Under the pieces are notes generated by a model. It did not search any database and had not been told where the DNA came from. It saw nothing but the letters and a program-made list of their open reading frames with translations. 64,000 nucleotides of DNA from CAG-698 sp964385755 (GTDB lineage: Bacteria > Bacillota_I > Bacilli_A > ML615J-28 > CAG-698), in contig CAYLPZ010000008.1 in assembly GCA_964385755.1 (NCBI GenBank), positions 1 through 64,000 on the forward strand. The letters are read 5' to 3'. Positions 1 to 8,809 of the stretch are shown here, piece after piece. How positions within the stretch are numbered: position 1 is the stretch's first letter; every line of letters begins with the position of its first letter. The position numbers were made by a program, and so were the translations under genes.

Positions 1-17
1 AATCAAACATCTTATAT

Positions 18-46
18 ATTATACAATAATTGTTTATTAAATGCAA
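18..46 (-). promoter_or_regulatory. Sigma-A type promoter for an off-window gene
   Basis: On the minus strand TTGCAT (41-46) is followed after exactly 17 bases by a perfect TATAAT (18-23). It points out of the window to the left. The 13-mer AAAACACTTGCAT that includes this -35 box also occurs just upstream of the lipoprotein promoter near 7014-7026. Confidence 0.6.
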
Positions 47-285
47 GTGTTTTTTTATTTTTTTATTATTTTTTTATTTATTTTTGTCAATTATACGCAT
101 TTTTTATTCGCATAAAGTAATATTACGTTTTTATATTTTTCTATTTTTTAGCATGAAAATGTTCTATTGACACTGGTTATACATCAATAAATTTTTCTAT
201 ATTATATATAAGCGTGATAAGTAAAGAAAATAAAAATATTACAACACAGAATTGATTATATAGAAACATGATTATTTCATAACAT

Positions 286-316
286 CAAAAAAGGTTATCC
301 TATTTCTAGGATAACC
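286..316 (-). terminator. Rho-independent terminator of the giant lipoprotein gene
   Basis: A perfect 8-bp stem (GGTTATCC at 293-300, GGATAACC at 309-316) with an 8-nt loop lies 24 bases past the stop codon. On the minus strand it is followed by a run of T (complement of A at 287-292). The plus side is also T-rich, so it may work in both directions. Confidence 0.8.
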
Positions 317-339
317 AGATTTTTATTATTAACTGTTTA

Positions 340-3300
340 TTAGTTAGCTCTGTAGATAGCAACTGGTAATGCAGTCTCTTGAACACCAGAAACTAATCCT
401 TCAGCACCACCAGGGATAACGATAACGTCACCAACTTGTACGCCACAAGCAACTAAGATAGCATAATCAGCTGCGTTTCCACTCCAAGCAGTGATTGTTA
501 AATCAGCAGAAGTAACAGGGCAAGCATCGCCATCTTTCTTAAGACCAGTAACAGTGTATGAACCATCTTCATTCAAATCAGCATAGATAGCAGCCCATGC
601 TAAGCCAGATGTTCTATTTGTATTTAAATATAACATAGTTGGATAATATGTGCCTGACCAAATTGATGCATTTACTACTTCAATTCCTAATTCAGTAACT
701 TTTGTAGAGTTAGCAATCATATCAGCGATTGATTTAGCATCACGAGCAGCTTTTAAGCCTTTATTTAAGCCATCAATTACCATTTGTTCACGAGCAGCAT
801 TAACTAAACTTGAAGTCATACTAAACATAGCAGAAATTCTTAAGTATCCTGTCCATGGAGAACCCCATGCAGTTTGAGTTGCATTTACGTCTTTAACGAA
901 TGCTTCAATACCATCCATAAGAGGACCAAATACAGTTACATAATCAGGATGATTAGCTAAAGTACCTAATGAAGCATCAACAACACCTTGTTTATTACCA
1001 GCATATAACACTTTAGTTGTAGCATTATTAGCAACAATCATTGCTTCGATTTCTTCAACAGATTGAGTTAATCCTTTAAATTCTTTAATAGCTTTTGCAT
1101 AGTAAGTTAGAACTTCTTTAATAGTACGAACGCCATAGTTATCAATTCTATATTGTACTGCTTCTTCGCGAGTTGCTAAAGCTTCAACATTAAGTTCATC
1201 TGTACCATTTACGATGTAGTTTTTCTTAACATTTAATGTCGATGTAGTAGCATTTGCGAAAATTGTAGTTTTTAGATAATCAACGATATTACCTTCAAAA
1301 TTGAATGTACCTTTTCCGCCTTTAGCATCAAGGAATGAACCTCTATTGTTAACAAATTCATTGTATTTAACATTAACAACTGTATTCTCATCAGTATTTC
1401 TTACAGCGCTACCACTCATATAGATTTTTTCATTATCAGATGAAGAACCATCTAACTTATTAGCAATAATATCTACAACAGCGTTTTTAATAGATACAGA
1501 TCCTAAGAAGATAGTATAGTTATCACCATAGAAACCAGATAAATCATTGTTTTCTATAACGATATGTCCAGTTACATTATTTAAACGAATAGCATCTAAG
1601 TATGTTTCTGAAGTAGCTTTATTTTCTTCGTTAAGTACGTAGAATTTATTATTCTTAATTGTTGCACCATTTACTGTTGCACCTTCAGCAAGTAGATAAC
1701 GAGCTGCACTATAGAATGGAACTTCAAATACGTTATTAACAACTGTCAAATTAGCAATATCAGCACTTACATAAACAGCACGTGTATCAGTGCCAGAAGC
1801 ACCAGCAAATTTAATACCATCAAATGTTACATTGTCAGCTTCAACATTGATCTTACCAGTTAGAACGCTTTCTTCAACTCTCTTACCGAATCCAGCTCCA
1901 CCAGCATTAGCACCTTTAATTGTAACAGGATGACCAACAGTTGCATCATCAGCATATGTACCAGCATTAATTACAACAGTACCATTATCATTTGCATGAT
2001 CAATTGCTTCTTGAAGTGTTGTAAATACAGTTGGATTTTCTGGATCTAATTCTGCAGCAAGAATAGTTTGATCAAACTTATCAAATTTAAAGTAAATTGC
2101 ATAGTATGTTACATCTTCAGTTACAGCAGTAGGAATAGTAGCTAATCCTTCTGTAGCATCTTTATCTGTGTTCCAGCCTAAGAAGTTAAATCCAGTCTTA
2201 TTTGGATCAGCAGGAACAGTAATTTCTTGTGTAACTTCAAGATATTGAGCGCTAATTACTTTTTCATCAGCAATGAATTTAATTGTATGCCATTCAACAT
2301 CTTTTGGTAATAAATTAACATAATTTAATACAGTTACATCACAACCATCACTTAAGCATCCTACTACACCGCTTCCACCATCGCAATCAGTTAAACCTGA
2401 ACAGTAACGATCAGCAGTCATTGGACACCATAAATAATCACCAGGTTGTAATACAACTTCTGTACCAGCAGCACAACCTACTAGTTTAGCTTTTCCGTTT
2501 GAGAATACATAACGGTTATAGCCAAATTTAGTACCACCTAAGTTACGTCCATAAGTTAATGTAACATCAGTAATAGTAACAGCTTTATCACTACCATTAT
2601 AATATAATGCACCATGACCATAACTATTTTGTGCTTTTACTGTGTCAGTTTTTGGATCATATAATAAACCAGTTGAGAATTGATCAGTTCCATCAGTTCC
2701 ATAAACTTGTAAATCTGCTTTTGTGCTATAAGTTTCTTTTCCTTCTTTTCCTAATTCAATAAATGCATATTTAGGCATAAAGAATAGTTTATCACCAACA
2801 ACTACAGCATAATCACCAAATCCAACAGAATTAGCTTGATCATTAATTGTTCCAAGTTCAGTAAATTTTGTGAATCCATCAGTAGATACGCCATAATATT
2901 GAGGATTTAAATCTTTTCCAACTTCTTTTTCAATTGCACTTTCAGGAGTAGAATTCCATTTAGCATATACAGTTACATCTTTGAATAATGCACCAGTAAT
3001 AACAGCAGGAGTTCCATCTTCAAAGAACCAACCAGCAAATTCAGCACCTTTCTTATAAGCAGTTTCTGGTAAAGTAACTGTTGTATCAGTGCAATGATAA
3101 ATTACTGTAGAATATAATTCTTGAGTATCTTGTCTATTGCAAATTGTTGCATAAGTTTTTGGAGGAATAGCCATCTTATAAGGAACACCAAGTTTTCCAC
3201 CAATATATTGTGCAAAACGATAAGCACCTAATAAGCATCCACTATTAGTGATTTTAACTGGGTTGCCAGCATAGTTATCTTGTACACCATTAGTTAATTC

Positions 3301-6300
3301 AAACTTAGTAGCTTGATAATATTCACCAACTTTACCCCAAGCATCTTGTCCACCATAGTTACCAGCTCTAGTTCCTTCATCAACCCAATTCATGATATCA
3401 ATCCACTTGTTACCACGTTCAGTGTTAAAGAATTTTTGTGAACCAGGGATAACTTTATCATAATTTTCAACCTTTTCACCATTTTCATAAGCAGCAGTGA
3501 ATAGATAGAATGTTAATAATGTGTTAGCATATGTAGCATAGTTATTATTGAAGTAATCAGGAGTTGCAAATTCTTCGAATGTTGGAGCAACACCATCAGG
3601 TTTTTCAACTAATGCACCATCAACTACTTCGTGTTTCCATGCGTCTTGTTCAATCATATGAGCATATAAATCTTTCATGAAGTCGCCAAAGATAACTTCT
3701 TCGAAATCAGTTGTCTTATAGTAACCCATAGCATAACCACCTTGGTAATCTAAAGTAATAGTTAATTCAATCTTAGCTAATTCTTCATACTTAGCATCGA
3801 AATCAGCTTTCTTAGTTAATTGTGAAGAAATATATGTGTTAAGAGCGTCTAAACGAACTTTTAAGTTACCAACTTGAGTAACGAATGGAGTTTCGCCTTC
3901 AGGAAGTGTTTGACCTTCTTTAGCTAAAACAGCAGCGATTTCAGCATCTAATAATGCTGCATAAGCTTTTTCAGCTTCTTCTAATGTTCCAGCAGGGAAT
4001 ACTTCAGCTTTAGAAGTTGCATCTAATTCGTTATCATAATAATCTCTAGCTTTTAATAAATTAGTTTCAATTGTCTTATTGTTAGCAATTCCACCCTTAG
4101 CGATTAATTCTTGAGCATCAGCAACGTATGTAGAAGTCCAATCAGCAAATTGAGAGTTCATTGGATGTCTTCCAAATACTTCAATATTTAATTTAGAACC
4201 TTTTTGACATAATCCATATAATGATTGAACTTTACCAGAATAGAATTGGTATTTCCAGCTCATTGCATATCCGCCAGCAGGAACTTCTAAGTAGTAAACA
4301 TTACCAGAAGAAGAATCACCAACGAATAGTGGATCGTCTTTAGCGTTTGTTAAATTGTCATATGGTACAGCTTGTTGAAGTTTACCTTCACCAGAACCAT
4401 ATAATACATTACCATCTTTATCAGCTACGAAACCAACTGCATAACCATCCATAGCCCAGCTTACACGCGAACCAGCTGTTTTAACTTCATGTGTTTCAGT
4501 TACAAATGTTGATTCTTCATAACCAACTATTTTTGTTTCACTGAATAGAGGAATCTTTTGACCTTGTTCATCAAGAACGAAATTGCCTTGATCATCAACT
4601 TGGTAAAGAATTCTATCGCCTTCTTGAGGAACTCTTACAACATATTCACCTTCAGCAGTAACTACTTTGTAAGAAGTTTCATAAATAGGAGCACCTTTAA
4701 CTTCAGTCTGAGTATCAGGGAAATTTTGACCTGATGCAGCATAAGTACCAACTTCAATTTTAATTGTCTTATCAGTTGTATTATGCATTAACCAGCCCCA
4801 GTTACCGCCCATATCTCCACCATTATTAAATAGTGTCTTAGCGTTCTTAACTAAGTTGCCTTCAGCATCTGTAGTAACTTCCCAATACATATAATCTTGA
4901 ATAAATGCTTGATACATTTCACCATTATATGGTTGTGTAGTAGAAATAGCTACACCAGACCAGAATCCCCAACCATATGTAGGACGAGAAATGTAACCAA
5001 CAGCTTTATCGAAGTGGCTAGCATTAATAATACTATCATATTCACCAGTACGAGGATTTAAAGATCCATCTTTTTGGTCATTAGAAGTCCATGTTCCAGT
5101 GTAAACATAATCACCAGAATTAGAAATACCAATGTTATATGCTAAAGCTAATTCAGCTTTTTCATCACCATTAGCAAATGTACCAGTAACTAATACTTGA
5201 GTATATCTTAAGAATTGAACAATAAGTTTAGGTTTGCCATCAACTAATTCGAATGCATTAGTTGTTTCAACTTCTTCGCCAGCTAAATATTTAGGTTCAA
5301 CGATAGCTTTAGAGATATCCCATGTAACAGTGTATGTAACACCATCTTTTTCATAAGTTGTAGGAACATCAAGAACATTACCTTCAACTTTTCCATATGG
5401 GAAGTAAATTTCGCCATCATAGTTCTTAGATAATAACCATTCGTTAGCAGCTTTGCTAGCTCCGTTTGCTGGAACTACAAATACGCTCATTTCAACTTCT
5501 TGAACGAATTTATAAGTCTTAACGAATGAATAATCAATTTTAACAGTAAATTTAACTTCAGTCTTTTCAGTAACTTCTTTTAATAATTTACCATTATTAT
5601 CCATAACTTCTGGATTTTGAGATACATAGCTTAATTCAGCTTTGAATTTAGAATCAAATTTAGGAAGTAAAATACTTGTACTTACTTCTTTACCATTGAA
5701 TGGTGCAAGTGATCCTTCATTCATAATATAATCAACTTTTTCTTCTTGAGAATAACCTTTAATAGTTAGTCCATAAGAAGGAGCAGCGTTATTATCTCCA
5801 CATTTTAATGTTAAAGACAATGTAACAGGAGTATCATCATTATGACGAATAACTTTACCTTCACTAGTTAAAATAGTAGGTAAATTACTATCCCATGTTA
5901 ATGAAACGCCATAAATAGTTGTAGGTAATAATAAGTCTTCATCAACTTTTTTACCTTTAATATAATCTTTGATTAATGTTTCAGCACAAGTACGTGCAGA
6001 ATTTAATCTATTAACTGAGTTATCTTCTAAATCTAAAACAGCCCAAATTTGAACAACTGTCTTTTCTTCAGTTGATCCTCTCTTTAAAGAAAGAGTATAA
6101 GATAATTTAACTTCTTGAGTTAAACCTTCAGGATAAACAAATCCAGAAACTTCTTGGTTGTTTTCATCGATAATCTTCATTTCAACAGTTGAATTCCAAG
6201 GTTTAGGGAAATCAAATGATGCAGCTGCATAAATTGGTAATTGAGAAATAATAGCAGCTTGTTCTCTCTTAATGATGTCATAATCATCAGCAAGTGGGTC

Positions 6301-6921
6301 ATCAATTGTTACATCAGTTTCAGCATAAACTTCTGGATCTAACATAGATTTTGCAGTAATAACTACATCACCAGGTTTAATACCAGTAACAACACCGTTA
6401 GCGTCAACTGTAGCGATTGATTCATCACTAGAAGACCAAATTAAACCAGTGAATACGTTGTCAGCAATTGGTTCAAAGTCTTCAACGATAATTTCGAATG
6501 CTTCACCAACTGGTTTTACATCACCAATTAATACGAATGCAGTAGGTGCTACATAAGGGAAGAATTCTTCACAGCTGTCAGCATCAATATCAGGACAAGC
6601 TTCAATATATTGTTGACAGTTTTCTTTATTAGCAGGAATGCAATCTGGACATACGTTAATAAAATCTTTACATGTGTCCTCATTAATTTCAGGACATTTT
6701 TCTACGAAATCTTTGCAATTTTCTTCATTTGCTTCATTGCAAGTGTCACAATAGTCTTTACAATTCTCTTTGTTTAATTCAGTACATTCTTGGCATTGAA
6801 TAATGTCTTTACAATTTTCTTCGTTTGCTTCAGTACATTGTTCATTTCCACAAGAAATTACTAATACTCCAAGAAGAGCAAGAACTAATAAAAGAAATAA
6901 CTTCTTTACGTTTTTGAACAT
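340..6921 (-). CDS. Giant modular surface lipoprotein (Cys-rich stalk, Big_2, InlB-type repeats, beta-helix)
   Basis: A 2193-residue secreted lipoprotein. The first 24 residues are a type II signal peptide ending in the lipobox VISC (Cys24). Residues about 24-120 hold six short units built on N-x-E-N-C-K-D with regularly spaced cysteines. A Big_2 Ig-like domain follows (about 125-205), then several atypical Ig-like modules (about 210-600), a long unrecognised middle region, two Listeria/Bacteroides-type InlB B-repeats (one ending in VTVYAKW, one around residue 1650), and a right-handed beta-helix of the pectate-lyase type (about 1690-1960). I recognise no catalytic site. The lipid anchor and repeats suggest glycan or cell-surface binding. 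The gene stands alone behind its own promoter with a cre-like operator and has a terminator, so it is probably under carbon control. The usable RBS is AAAGGAAA before the ATG. Function beyond surface binding is unknown. Confidence 0.85.
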   Translation of the reverse strand: MFKNVKKLFLLLVLALLGVLVISCGNEQCTEANEENCKDIIQCQECTELNKENCKDYCDTCNEANEENCKDFVEKCPEINEDTCKDFINVCPDCIPANKENCQQYIEACPDIDADSCEEFFPYVAPTAFVLIGDVKPVGEAFEIIVEDFEPIADNVFTGLIWSSSDESIATVDANGVVTGIKPGDVVITAKSMLDPEVYAETDVTIDDPLADDYDIIKREQAAIISQLPIYAAASFDFPKPWNSTVEMKIIDENNQEVSGFVYPEGLTQEVKLSYTLSLKRGSTEEKTVVQIWAVLDLEDNSVNRLNSARTCAETLIKDYIKGKKVDEDLLLPTTIYGVSLTWDSNLPTILTSEGKVIRHNDDTPVTLSLTLKCGDNNAAPSYGLTIKGYSQEEKVDYIMNEGSLAPFNGKEVSTSILLPKFDSKFKAELSYVSQNPEVMDNNGKLLKEVTEKTEVKFTVKIDYSFVKTYKFVQEVEMSVFVVPANGASKAANEWLLSKNYDGEIYFPYGKVEGNVLDVPTTYEKDGVTYTVTWDISKAIVEPKYLAGEEVETTNAFELVDGKPKLIVQFLRYTQVLVTGTFANGDEKAELALAYNIGISNSGDYVYTGTWTSNDQKDGSLNPRTGEYDSIINASHFDKAVGYISRPTYGWGFWSGVAISTTQPYNGEMYQAFIQDYMYWEVTTDAEGNLVKNAKTLFNNGGDMGGNWGWLMHNTTDKTIKIEVGTYAASGQNFPDTQTEVKGAPIYETSYKVVTAEGEYVVRVPQEGDRILYQVDDQGNFVLDEQGQKIPLFSETKIVGYEESTFVTETHEVKTAGSRVSWAMDGYAVGFVADKDGNVLYGSGEGKLQQAVPYDNLTNAKDDPLFVGDSSSGNVYYLEVPAGGYAMSWKYQFYSGKVQSLYGLCQKGSKLNIEVFGRHPMNSQFADWTSTYVADAQELIAKGGIANNKTIETNLLKARDYYDNELDATSKAEVFPAGTLEEAEKAYAALLDAEIAAVLAKEGQTLPEGETPFVTQVGNLKVRLDALNTYISSQLTKKADFDAKYEELAKIELTITLDYQGGYAMGYYKTTDFEEVIFGDFMKDLYAHMIEQDAWKHEVVDGALVEKPDGVAPTFEEFATPDYFNNNYATYANTLLTFYLFTAAYENGEKVENYDKVIPGSQKFFNTERGNKWIDIMNWVDEGTRAGNYGGQDAWGKVGEYYQATKFELTNGVQDNYAGNPVKITNSGCLLGAYRFAQYIGGKLGVPYKMAIPPKTYATICNRQDTQELYSTVIYHCTDTTVTLPETAYKKGAEFAGWFFEDGTPAVITGALFKDVTVYAKWNSTPESAIEKEVGKDLNPQYYGVSTDGFTKFTELGTINDQANSVGFGDYAVVVGDKLFFMPKYAFIELGKEGKETYSTKADLQVYGTDGTDQFSTGLLYDPKTDTVKAQNSYGHGALYYNGSDKAVTITDVTLTYGRNLGGTKFGYNRYVFSNGKAKLVGCAAGTEVVLQPGDYLWCPMTADRYCSGLTDCDGGSGVVGCLSDGCDVTVLNYVNLLPKDVEWHTIKFIADEKVISAQYLEVTQEITVPADPNKTGFNFLGWNTDKDATEGLATIPTAVTEDVTYYAIYFKFDKFDQTILAAELDPENPTVFTTLQEAIDHANDNGTVVINAGTYADDATVGHPVTIKGANAGGAGFGKRVEESVLTGKINVEADNVTFDGIKFAGASGTDTRAVYVSADIANLTVVNNVFEVPFYSAARYLLAEGATVNGATIKNNKFYVLNEENKATSETYLDAIRLNNVTGHIVIENNDLSGFYGDNYTIFLGSVSIKNAVVDIIANKLDGSSSDNEKIYMSGSAVRNTDENTVVNVKYNEFVNNRGSFLDAKGGKGTFNFEGNIVDYLKTTIFANATTSTLNVKKNYIVNGTDELNVEALATREEAVQYRIDNYGVRTIKEVLTYYAKAIKEFKGLTQSVEEIEAMIVANNATTKVLYAGNKQGVVDASLGTLANHPDYVTVFGPLMDGIEAFVKDVNATQTAWGSPWTGYLRISAMFSMTSSLVNAAREQMVIDGLNKGLKAARDAKSIADMIANSTKVTELGIEVVNASIWSGTYYPTMLYLNTNRTSGLAWAAIYADLNEDGSYTVTGLKKDGDACPVTSADLTITAWSGNAADYAILVACGVQVGDVIVIPGGAEGLVSGVQETALPVAIYRAN

Positions 6922-6976
6922 AAAATCTTTTCCTTTCTCTAATTTTAAATAACTTTTTATAAAAGTTTACAATATT

Positions 6977-7005
6977 ATTATAAATGAAATTGCTTTCATT
7001 GTCAA
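6977..7005 (-). promoter_or_regulatory. Consensus promoter with cre-like operator in the spacer
   Basis: On the minus strand a perfect TTGACA (7000-7005) and a perfect TATAAT (6977-6982) are separated by 17 bases. The spacer is occupied by the palindrome AATGAAA-4-TTTCATT (6983-7000). Its core TGAAAGCAATTTCA differs from the CcpA cre core TGAAANCGNTTTCA at one fixed position. A bound repressor would sit directly between -35 and -10. It drives the giant lipoprotein gene. Confidence 0.75.
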
Positions 7006-7072
7006 TTCATTTATGCAAGTGTTTTCATAAATTTATGTCATTTTTTGGAAAAAAATTAATTATTATGAAAAT

Positions 7073-7097
7073 TTGCAACTTATTTTCAAAGTTGCAA
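7073..7097 (-). terminator. Hairpin after the esterase gene
   Basis: A 9-bp perfect inverted repeat (TTGCAACTT at 7073-7081, AAGTTGCAA at 7089-7097) lies 45 bases past the esterase stop. On the minus strand it is followed by AT-rich sequence with a T7 run some 15 bases further on, so termination is plausible but not ideal. Confidence 0.5.
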
Positions 7098-7141
7098 TAA
7101 TTTTCAATAGATTTTTTTATAGTTATCTTAATAATAATTTC

Positions 7142-7885
7142 CTATTTATTTTCTAATAAGAATGACTTAGAAACATTATATAATTCGTCTCTTTGTTCAT
7201 TTTTATCATAGCCATGACCGCTCTCATTTACTAAATGTAATCTAGTATTATGGAAAATTACACTTAATCTTACCGCATACATATAATTTACAGATAAATC
7301 TTTTTTACCGTTTATTATTAATACTGGATTGGTAAATAAATGAGCATTTTTTGTTATATCATAATGGTAAGTACTTTCTTCCATTTTCTTAGATATTTCG
7401 AATGTTCCTGGTACTTTTCCTTCTTCTGCTTTAACCTGGTTCTGATAGTGTTTTTGTATTAATTCACAAATGTTAGTTGCTGGAGACCAAAGAATTAATT
7501 TACTAATTTTATCTTTATATATCGAACTCATATATGTGGCAACAGCCCCACCCATACTAAATCCTAGAAGTGTATATTTCTTTACCCCCTGAATTGTTAG
7601 TGCATATTCTATTATTAGTTTTGCATCACTAATAAGCGTGTCCATTGTGAAATCATAAAATTCACCATCAGATTCACCATTACCTGAAAAATCTAATCGT
7701 AATGAAGCATACCCTTCTTTACTAATCAATCGTGAAAAATTAACAAAATGCTTTGCATGCTCTGATTTATTACCTGTAAATCCATGAAAATAAATTACCA
7801 ATTCTCCGTTCATGTTTTCTGGATAATCTAAATACCCTCTTAATATTTTTCCTTCTTTGTTAGTTAATTCTATATGTTTAATCAT
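7142..7885 (-). CDS. Alpha/beta-hydrolase, serine esterase
   Basis: A 247-residue cytoplasmic alpha/beta-hydrolase. Visible motifs are the oxyanion-hole strand YFHGFTGNK near residue 32, the nucleophile elbow GFSMGGA near residue 110, a late acidic residue in INGKKDLSVNY, and the catalytic histidine in SGHGYD near the end. Length and motif order match the cinnamoyl/feruloyl esterase group (Est1E/LJ0536-like). It is the last gene of the murQ-anmK-mupG-nagZ run, 14 bases after murQ, so it may deacylate an imported sugar or peptide derivative. That role is inference; the substrate cannot be read from the sequence. Confidence 0.8.
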   Translation of the reverse strand: MIKHIELTNKEGKILRGYLDYPENMNGELVIYFHGFTGNKSEHAKHFVNFSRLISKEGYASLRLDFSGNGESDGEFYDFTMDTLISDAKLIIEYALTIQGVKKYTLLGFSMGGAVATYMSSIYKDKISKLILWSPATNICELIQKHYQNQVKAEEGKVPGTFEISKKMEESTYHYDITKNAHLFTNPVLIINGKKDLSVNYMYAVRLSVIFHNTRLHLVNESGHGYDKNEQRDELYNVSKSFLLENK

Positions 7886-7899
7886 AGTCTTTCTCTTCT

Positions 7900-8808
7900 T
7901 TATTTAATATATTTTTCTAATGCTTTTCTTAGATTATTGTTATTATTATTTAGTTCTTCTTCTATAATCATTTTATCAGTTATACCAGTAAAATATGCAT
8001 AAACTGCATTTTTTATTGTGCAATATTTTAAAAAATATTCTTTTGCTTCTACGCTTGACAATCCTGTAATTTCTTTAATTATGTTAATAGATCTAGCAAC
8101 TAATTTCTCATTTGTTGGTAAAACATCTACCATTAAATTTTGATAAACATGACCAATCTTAATCATTGAAGTTGTGGAAATCATATTGCATACCATCTTT
8201 TGTGCTGTACCTGATTTCATTCTCGTTGAGCCTGTCACAACCTCTGGTCCTGTTATTACTTCAATTTTTACATCAACAATATCCGCTAAAGGACTGTTTG
8301 GTGTTGTTACAACACAACCAGTTATAGCTCCAATACTTTTAGCATATTCACATCCACTTATTACATATGGCGTTCTACCACTTGCCGCAAGTCCAACAAG
8401 TACATCTTTTGCCGAAAAATTAATTTCTTTAAGATCTTTTACCGCATTTTCTTTATTATCTTCTGCTCCTTCAACAGCCACAACAAAAGCATCTTTTCCA
8501 CCAGCCATTAGACATCTAACCATATCAAGAGAAACCCCAAAGGTTGGTTTGCATTCAACAGCATCCATAATACCAATTCTTCCACTAGTACCTGCACCCA
8601 TGTAAATTAGTCTTCCACCATTTTCAAACGCTTTAGCTACTTCATCGCTCATTTTCGCAATGTTATCAAGTTGCTTTTCTACAGCTAATGCAACTAGTTT
8701 ATCTTCATTATTAATTATTGTTACTATTTCTTTTGTACTTAATAAGTCTAAATCTTTTGTTTTTTCGTTTCTTTGTTCTGTTTTTATTTTACTTAAATCA
8801 ACAGACAT
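7900..8808 (-). CDS. murQ: N-acetylmuramic acid 6-phosphate etherase
   Basis: MurQ splits the D-lactyl ether of MurNAc-6-phosphate to give GlcNAc-6-phosphate and D-lactate, a core step of murein recycling. The protein (302 residues) is a SIS-domain enzyme with the family signature GAGTSGRIGIMDAVECKPTFG-like segment near residue 75, which carries the catalytic Glu, and a second conserved block TGSTRMKSGTAQK near residue 195. I chose the ATG at 8806-8808, which sits behind GGTGG; an upstream in-frame TTG at 8820 overlaps anmK and has no RBS of its own. The gene starts 1 base after the anmK stop, so the two are co-translated. GlcNAc-6-phosphate would then need NagA, which is not in the window, and NagB, which is. 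Confidence 0.95.
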   Translation of the reverse strand: MSVDLSKIKTEQRNEKTKDLDLLSTKEIVTIINNEDKLVALAVEKQLDNIAKMSDEVAKAFENGGRLIYMGAGTSGRIGIMDAVECKPTFGVSLDMVRCLMAGGKDAFVVAVEGAEDNKENAVKDLKEINFSAKDVLVGLAASGRTPYVISGCEYAKSIGAITGCVVTTPNSPLADIVDVKIEVITGPEVVTGSTRMKSGTAQKMVCNMISTTSMIKIGHVYQNLMVDVLPTNEKLVARSINIIKEITGLSSVEAKEYFLKYCTIKNAVYAYFTGITDKMIIEEELNNNNNNLRKALEKYIK

Positions 8809-8809
8809 A

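Larger units (their letters stand above)
1..339. other. Intergenic region at the left edge
   Basis: No coding region was found here. It holds the terminator of the giant lipoprotein gene (286-316) and a strong minus-strand promoter (18-46) that must drive a gene lying to the left of the window. The remainder is T-rich and A-rich sequence in which I see no RNA gene. Confidence 0.6.

Noticed and set aside
167..195. Plus-strand TTGACA at 167-172 as a promoter
   Set aside because: No -10 box is present at 16-18 bases, and the sequence downstream runs into the terminator of the minus-strand gene with no plus-strand coding region.
6560..6850. Short regular repeats that might look like a CRISPR array
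   Set aside because: The units are 14-18 codons, imperfect, in frame, and encode the cysteine-rich stalk of a clear lipoprotein. There are no unique spacers of constant length and no cas genes.
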